From the NCBI RefSeq assembly GCF_000699445.3, contig NC_067195.1, forward strand, positions 15,881,287 through 15,945,286: a stretch of 64,000 nucleotides of DNA, given 5' to 3'. Shown here in pieces: positions 59,576 through 64,000 of the stretch. The translations under genes were made by a program, and so were the position numbers. The notes beneath the pieces were generated by a model, which made no database searches, was not told the origin of the DNA, and saw nothing but the letters and a program-made list of their open reading frames with translations. The stretch's first letter is position 1, and the number at the start of each line of letters is the position of its first letter. The stretch comes from Schistosoma haematobium. Its lineage: Eukaryota > Platyhelminthes > Trematoda > Strigeidida > Schistosomatidae.

Positions 59576-59996
59576 TGTTAAAAGGTCTATGGTTCAGATT
59601 CCAGATATCAGTGGTTTCAGTACACAACCGACATAGTGATTGTATAACACTCCAGGACCCAGGTGAATCCGTTCAAATTGCAGTTGTTAATCATAATACT
59701 AATGAATACATTCTAGAACATACAGAGTCTACACCAAATACACAGTCTGACAGACAGGATGAACCTAAGTACAAGAAGTAGAACTGATTGCAGAAATTCA
59801 GATCATCATTTAAGCTGTGGTGGATTTGGTGTTTGCATGAACTAATGATTCCTTTGTAATTGCTGACTGCATGATTTCGAATTTCAAATACAGTACATTC
59901 GTTCGTGCTCATCTACCATTTGTTGATTAATGTGCGTTATTTCTAGGACTCCTAGTTCGTACAATAATTCAAATGCTCCTAATTATCACACTAACA
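59576..59996 (+). mobile_element. LTR (3' copy) of the second retroelement, 421 bp
   Basis: Bounded by TGTTA and TAACA, a perfect 5-bp inverted pair. A G-rich purine tract (gtgggggaggatag) precedes it directly, as expected for a polypurine tract, which fixes the strand. Its 3' part recurs at 34480-34630 and 54880-55044. Confidence 0.75.
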
Positions 59997-62900
59997 TAAA
60001 AAAATTCAGAAACTTCACTACTGTGAACACACAAAGATTTCAGAATTAGAGCAGATTCATTGAATTTTCTCATGTGTGACACTAAGGCTCAATGCACTTC
60101 AAAGTTTGAAGAATTGGCTGCAATTCTAGTAATTCTGAACCGACGGTCATCAATAAACTTCAAAATTTTTGTTGGCTGCTAATTTGTTAGAGGTGGTTTA
60201 TATTGAACTCTTTATATTCCATTGGACCATTAACGGATCAACTTTGCGTGATTGTTAAGAAGATGAAATAAGCAATGCTAAGCAGAAAAATCCAACGTAA
60301 ATGGAAAGATTATTCGCCATACCAACGATGCATAGATGCAACCGTCCTGTTTCAGTCAATATGCATTTATAAAGCGTTTATCTTGATATGTTTGAGGACC
60401 TACCTTAGTGACATAGAGGCTTCTCTCCACTAGCGTATACGAATCTTCCCTCGTAATGTCTGGAGTCGGTGATTAACAGTGACATGTTTCACATGTCATA
60501 TCCTTTGTACTGGTCAGTATGTGAGCATCCCTAAAATCCGCATGTAATATAACAGTAGTCCTTTGTTTCACGCTGTATTTATCATCGTTCCCCTCAGTGT
60601 TTTCACTCGTATTTAGCATACTCATATTTTCGTAAGGATGAATCACTATTAATTTTAGTTATTTAACCAAATATTTGCTACTTTGGGGTATTTTACCCAC
60701 GGGTTTTTCAAACAGTCCCATTTCTTGGCAGTTAATCTCTTGGTTTGCCGTGTATGGCTATCTACAATTGATTTGGTCATTTACTATCTTCCAGGAACAG
60801 TTTTTCATATCGAAGAACAATTAGTTTTGTATGCTTCTGCGATTCATCTACCTATGTAGCAAAGGTTCGATTGTGAAAAGCTTTTGTAGCAACTCACTAT
60901 GCGAACTGTCCGGTGATGCCTTTGGTCTATATATTTAATAAAACGTACAGTTACAGTTGTGCTTAAATGGCATCCTAGATGTCAGTTAGGGACTGTGCTT
61001 TGATATTCATTTGTTTGTGGCATAGAATGCATTTGTCTGCAGCTACCTATTAGAAACGGTATTTATATCACCGGTGATATTCGCGATTGTGAACATTCAT
61101 TGTGCTAGACTGCCGAACGTTCCAGCTTCTCAACATAGTCGAGTTTAAAGTCTATCAAGCTCCATCGCTGTAGAGATCATATATTTCCTTATGAGGTTCG
61201 AAGTCAGTGGAGACATTTTTATTGTCTAGTTGGACCATTTACAACAATAACGTAGTGTGCTGCATGGAATATAGTGCCTGAACAAAATAAATGGTAGGGA
61301 TTGAGAATTTTGTTCCAGTGTAAAGTTATCAACTGACAGCGAACCGCCTACTCATAGCCAAAAAAGTCGAGGTTTTGGCCAAACGTAAATGTGCTGTGTG
61401 CAAATTGAAGGTCCACAACATCTAGAATATCACAAGGAATCTTCTTAATACTCCTTAATCTTCATCAATGACTGAACATATAATTTGCCAACCAGCCCTC
61501 ATTTGCACCAGTTACACCAAAATCTGTACATTAGTAAAAAGATAGGGACTTGTATAACCCCCATAGGGGCATCTACATACTAATCGATTGAGAACAATAT
61601 AACTACGATAAGTTTAGCCTGTGTCGGTTCCCCTTCAAGGAAGTTTTTACGGTCGAATTCTGAGAGTTTGGATGCCAGTGGTCATACAGAGAGAACATAA
61701 GTCAATTTTTTCGTAGTCGGAAGATAACAACCACTTGGAACTGTTTCTTGCTTTGTCAAAAACATGACACCGCACGGATTCACTTGTCAGACACTCAGGT
61801 AGGTTCAAACCTCCTATTGCAATTCACATCTATCAAGAAATATCTCCCAGCCAATGTGGCAACAGCCCTTTTGAGAGACCACTTCGTAAAAAAGCCTTGA
61901 AAATTCCGTACTTGCCTAAGGTTTGTGGTTCTTCGACTAGTGTGGCGGCTACTTGGAAGCTTAACAAATCGCCATGTATAGCACAATCACCATTTCCGTT
62001 AGTACCGATTAAACAGCATTTTCACCTACTTTGCTTCTTATTTGCCCTGTTTATCTGCCATTCGTTTGCACACTTACATTATTCGTTACTTTTGACGATT
62101 TCTGTCCTAATTACTCATATAGGCTTCATAGTTTTCACAACACGATTATCAATCAGAAGTCAGTATAACCTTGAAGCCATAACGTACCACAACCAAGCGA
62201 GTTCAATAAACATCCTCTTTACATTGGTTGGAGTCTAAATTCCGAACTGACATTATCTAGCTGACCTGTTACCAATAACTGAAAACGTAGTTTCTACTAC
62301 CGAATCGAGGTATTTAATTCATTCCAAGGACACAAAATATATCCTCCCTATTCGAAAGTAACCACAATGATATGAAAACCAAAGTCATACCAAAGTTAGA
62401 TCACTTTGAGTTGCACCGATCGCAAGACATGCACACGTGATTATTCATGAACAAAAGACTCGTGACAAAGTTACTAGACCGATGCAAATGTGCTTGTCAG
62501 AACGATCACATGTGACTTCGCAATTTCAGACTTTTGACGGAAAAGACAAAAGATATGTATGTATAAAGGTTATAGAAGAATAGAGCTTTCAGAACACTTA
62601 ATCTTATACACCTCTTCCTTACATTTCTCCATATCCAACGCTTTAGACTACTGAGTAATATTCTCAGTACTAACATTTCGACCAATACTTAAACTATGAT
62701 TACATGAAAGACTAGTACGAAAACCGAAAGTAAGATAAGATAACAAACATCATAATAATGTGAACAACTCAGGCCACTCTACTTAAATACCGAAAACAAA
62801 TCTCTAATAATGGCAAACCTATCTAGATTCTTGCTCTTAGTTTGACTAACCGGTCAAAAAAGAAATAGGTACAGTGATCTTTAGTACGATCATAAGTGAG

Positions 62901-63439
62901 TTATCGCGGGAGAAGCAGAATACGTCTTATTATTTTACACTCATGTAGACTGCGCGGTTATGAGAGAACATCCTCAACACATCCCATACCGACTAGAGTG
63001 ATGAGAGCAATTAGTGTGTGACAACAGAGAGATAGATTGCTTTGTCATTCAGACAGCGAAACCTAAGCTGAAAAGGCACGTGACAAACTAGGCACATACT
63101 GCGTATTATAAACAAAATGGAGGACCTAGTATATGTGGAAGGATTCTCTACAACATTTTGAATAACAGTTCTCATTTGATCCTGAGAAACGGATGCAATT
63201 CCAAAGTGCCAAGAGACAGGAGAAATTTCTATACAAGGATAAGCAGAATGTTTTCTCCCGCTCATGTTCAAGAAAAGCTGATGAACTTGTAAATAACTTT
63301 AACGTCCGACAAGCGACAAAAATATTCAGTGCTCATTTTGACACCTAACAAAACTGGGAGGCTACAAAATGTGATACGTACTTCTATACTGTAACCAGGC
63401 AACAGTCTGGGAAACGTCCACCTAACTTGAAAGTTAGTT
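59997..63439. other. Intergenic sequence, no gene recognised
   Basis: Less AT-rich than 48000-54000 and with several longer frames (for example 61897-62238), but none has a recognisable domain. Parts may be old retroelement sequence. Confidence 0.4.
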
Positions 63440-63830
63440 CTGAATGAGCTGATGTCCTTGCGACCGGGAAAGGCTTCAGGATTTGATATCATCAGAATAA
63501 TGGTATGTAAAATATTTAAATAGTACTTCAATCCAAACAACCTCATAAGAACGGTATCAACCTATGTCATACCAAATCTTCCGAAAGGAGATAGGAAAAT
63601 TCATTATTGATAAAAGACCAGTCACATTACCCAAAATAGTGTCGAGCAATGACGAAATAAGGAGATGCTTGAACAAAAGCAGCGCCCTCAAGGATGCGTA
63701 ACCTGAGTTCAAGAAAAGAAGGTCTAACGCGTATAATCTTTTCATAGAATGGGACATATGGACGAGATGCTGGAACCGGAAGATTCCAGTTCATACAATC
63801 TTTTTCGAATTTGACTACAAGTTTAGCATC
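63440..63830 (+). pseudogene. Possible decayed non-LTR RT fragment
   Basis: A plus-strand frame reads RPGKASGFDIIRIM, resembling the G-K-A/S-P/x-G-x-D-x-I entry motif of non-LTR reverse transcriptases. Text further on could correspond to the next blocks, but stops and frame changes are too many to be sure. It could be chance. Confidence 0.25.
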
Positions 63831-64000
63831 GCACCACATATATGTCTAAAGCAAAGCAATCGATGACGAATCTCACTGACTAACTTCAATCTAGGCTGCG
63901 AAATCACTTCCAGAGCAGAATGTTCTGCATCAAGGTGGATCAAGAGGGCCATCTTCTGTTCATTCCTTTATCTTATTTCTTATTGATGAAAGTGTAAAAC

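Noticed and set aside
61897..62238. 113-codon frame with a hydrophobic segment as a membrane protein gene
   Set aside because: No recognisable family, no splice support, and an overlapping minus-strand frame is also open.

Overview
The window looks like nuclear DNA of a blood fluke (Schistosoma). It is AT-rich, its host genes have small GT-AG exons in long introns, and it carries SINE-like units with hammerhead ribozyme motifs (Sm-alpha type), RTE- and CR1-like non-LTR elements, and a CsRn1/Boudicca-like Gypsy element. No bacterial features are present. The genus is inferred from family recognition; I do not claim a species.

Two host genes can be supported, both on the + strand. (1) An SLC17-family vesicular transporter closest to SLC17A9 (vesicular nucleotide transporter): six exons between 3774 and 19038, including a 35-nt micro-exon. 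Its 5' end and one internal exon were not found. (2) A purine nucleoside phosphorylase, nearly complete in five exons between 38149 and 40188, with phosphate-, sugar- and base-site motifs conserved. Schistosomes depend on purine salvage, and one gene predicts export or vesicle loading of nucleotides while the other handles purine nucleosides. That both lie here is probably chance.

Layout. 1-3450: RTE 3' remnants and a decayed minus-strand EN-RT element with a (TTA)n tail. 3774-19038: the transporter, whose introns hold hammerhead SINEs, a solo-LTR candidate, RTE remnants, an internally deleted non-LTR derivative and other SINEs. 19039-22700: no gene seen. 22846-30375: CR1-like debris, then a 5.5-6.6 kb Gypsy element (LTR, gag, pol, LTR) with a 1.1 kb non-coding element nested in its 5' LTR. 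30376-38100: mostly featureless, with an open reading frame fragment and a degenerate RT. 38149-40188: PNP. 40190-44050: repeats. 44055-47290: a near full-length but broken minus-strand RTE element with an (AAGT)n tail. 47822-47990: a tRNA-like SINE with a hammerhead-shaped 3' half. 48000-54880: one dispersed repeat. 54880-60000: a dense retroelement cluster with an almost identical inverted copy of the nested element, a CR1-like RT, an LTR fragment, and a gag remnant followed directly by an LTR. 60000-64000: nothing firm.

No new multi-gene system was found. The most interesting signals are the hammerhead-bearing SINEs, including a palindromic half-copy pair and a second SINE family keeping the ribozyme fold with a changed core base, the recently mobile 1.1 kb element, and tail-to-tail retroelement junctions at TTA repeats.
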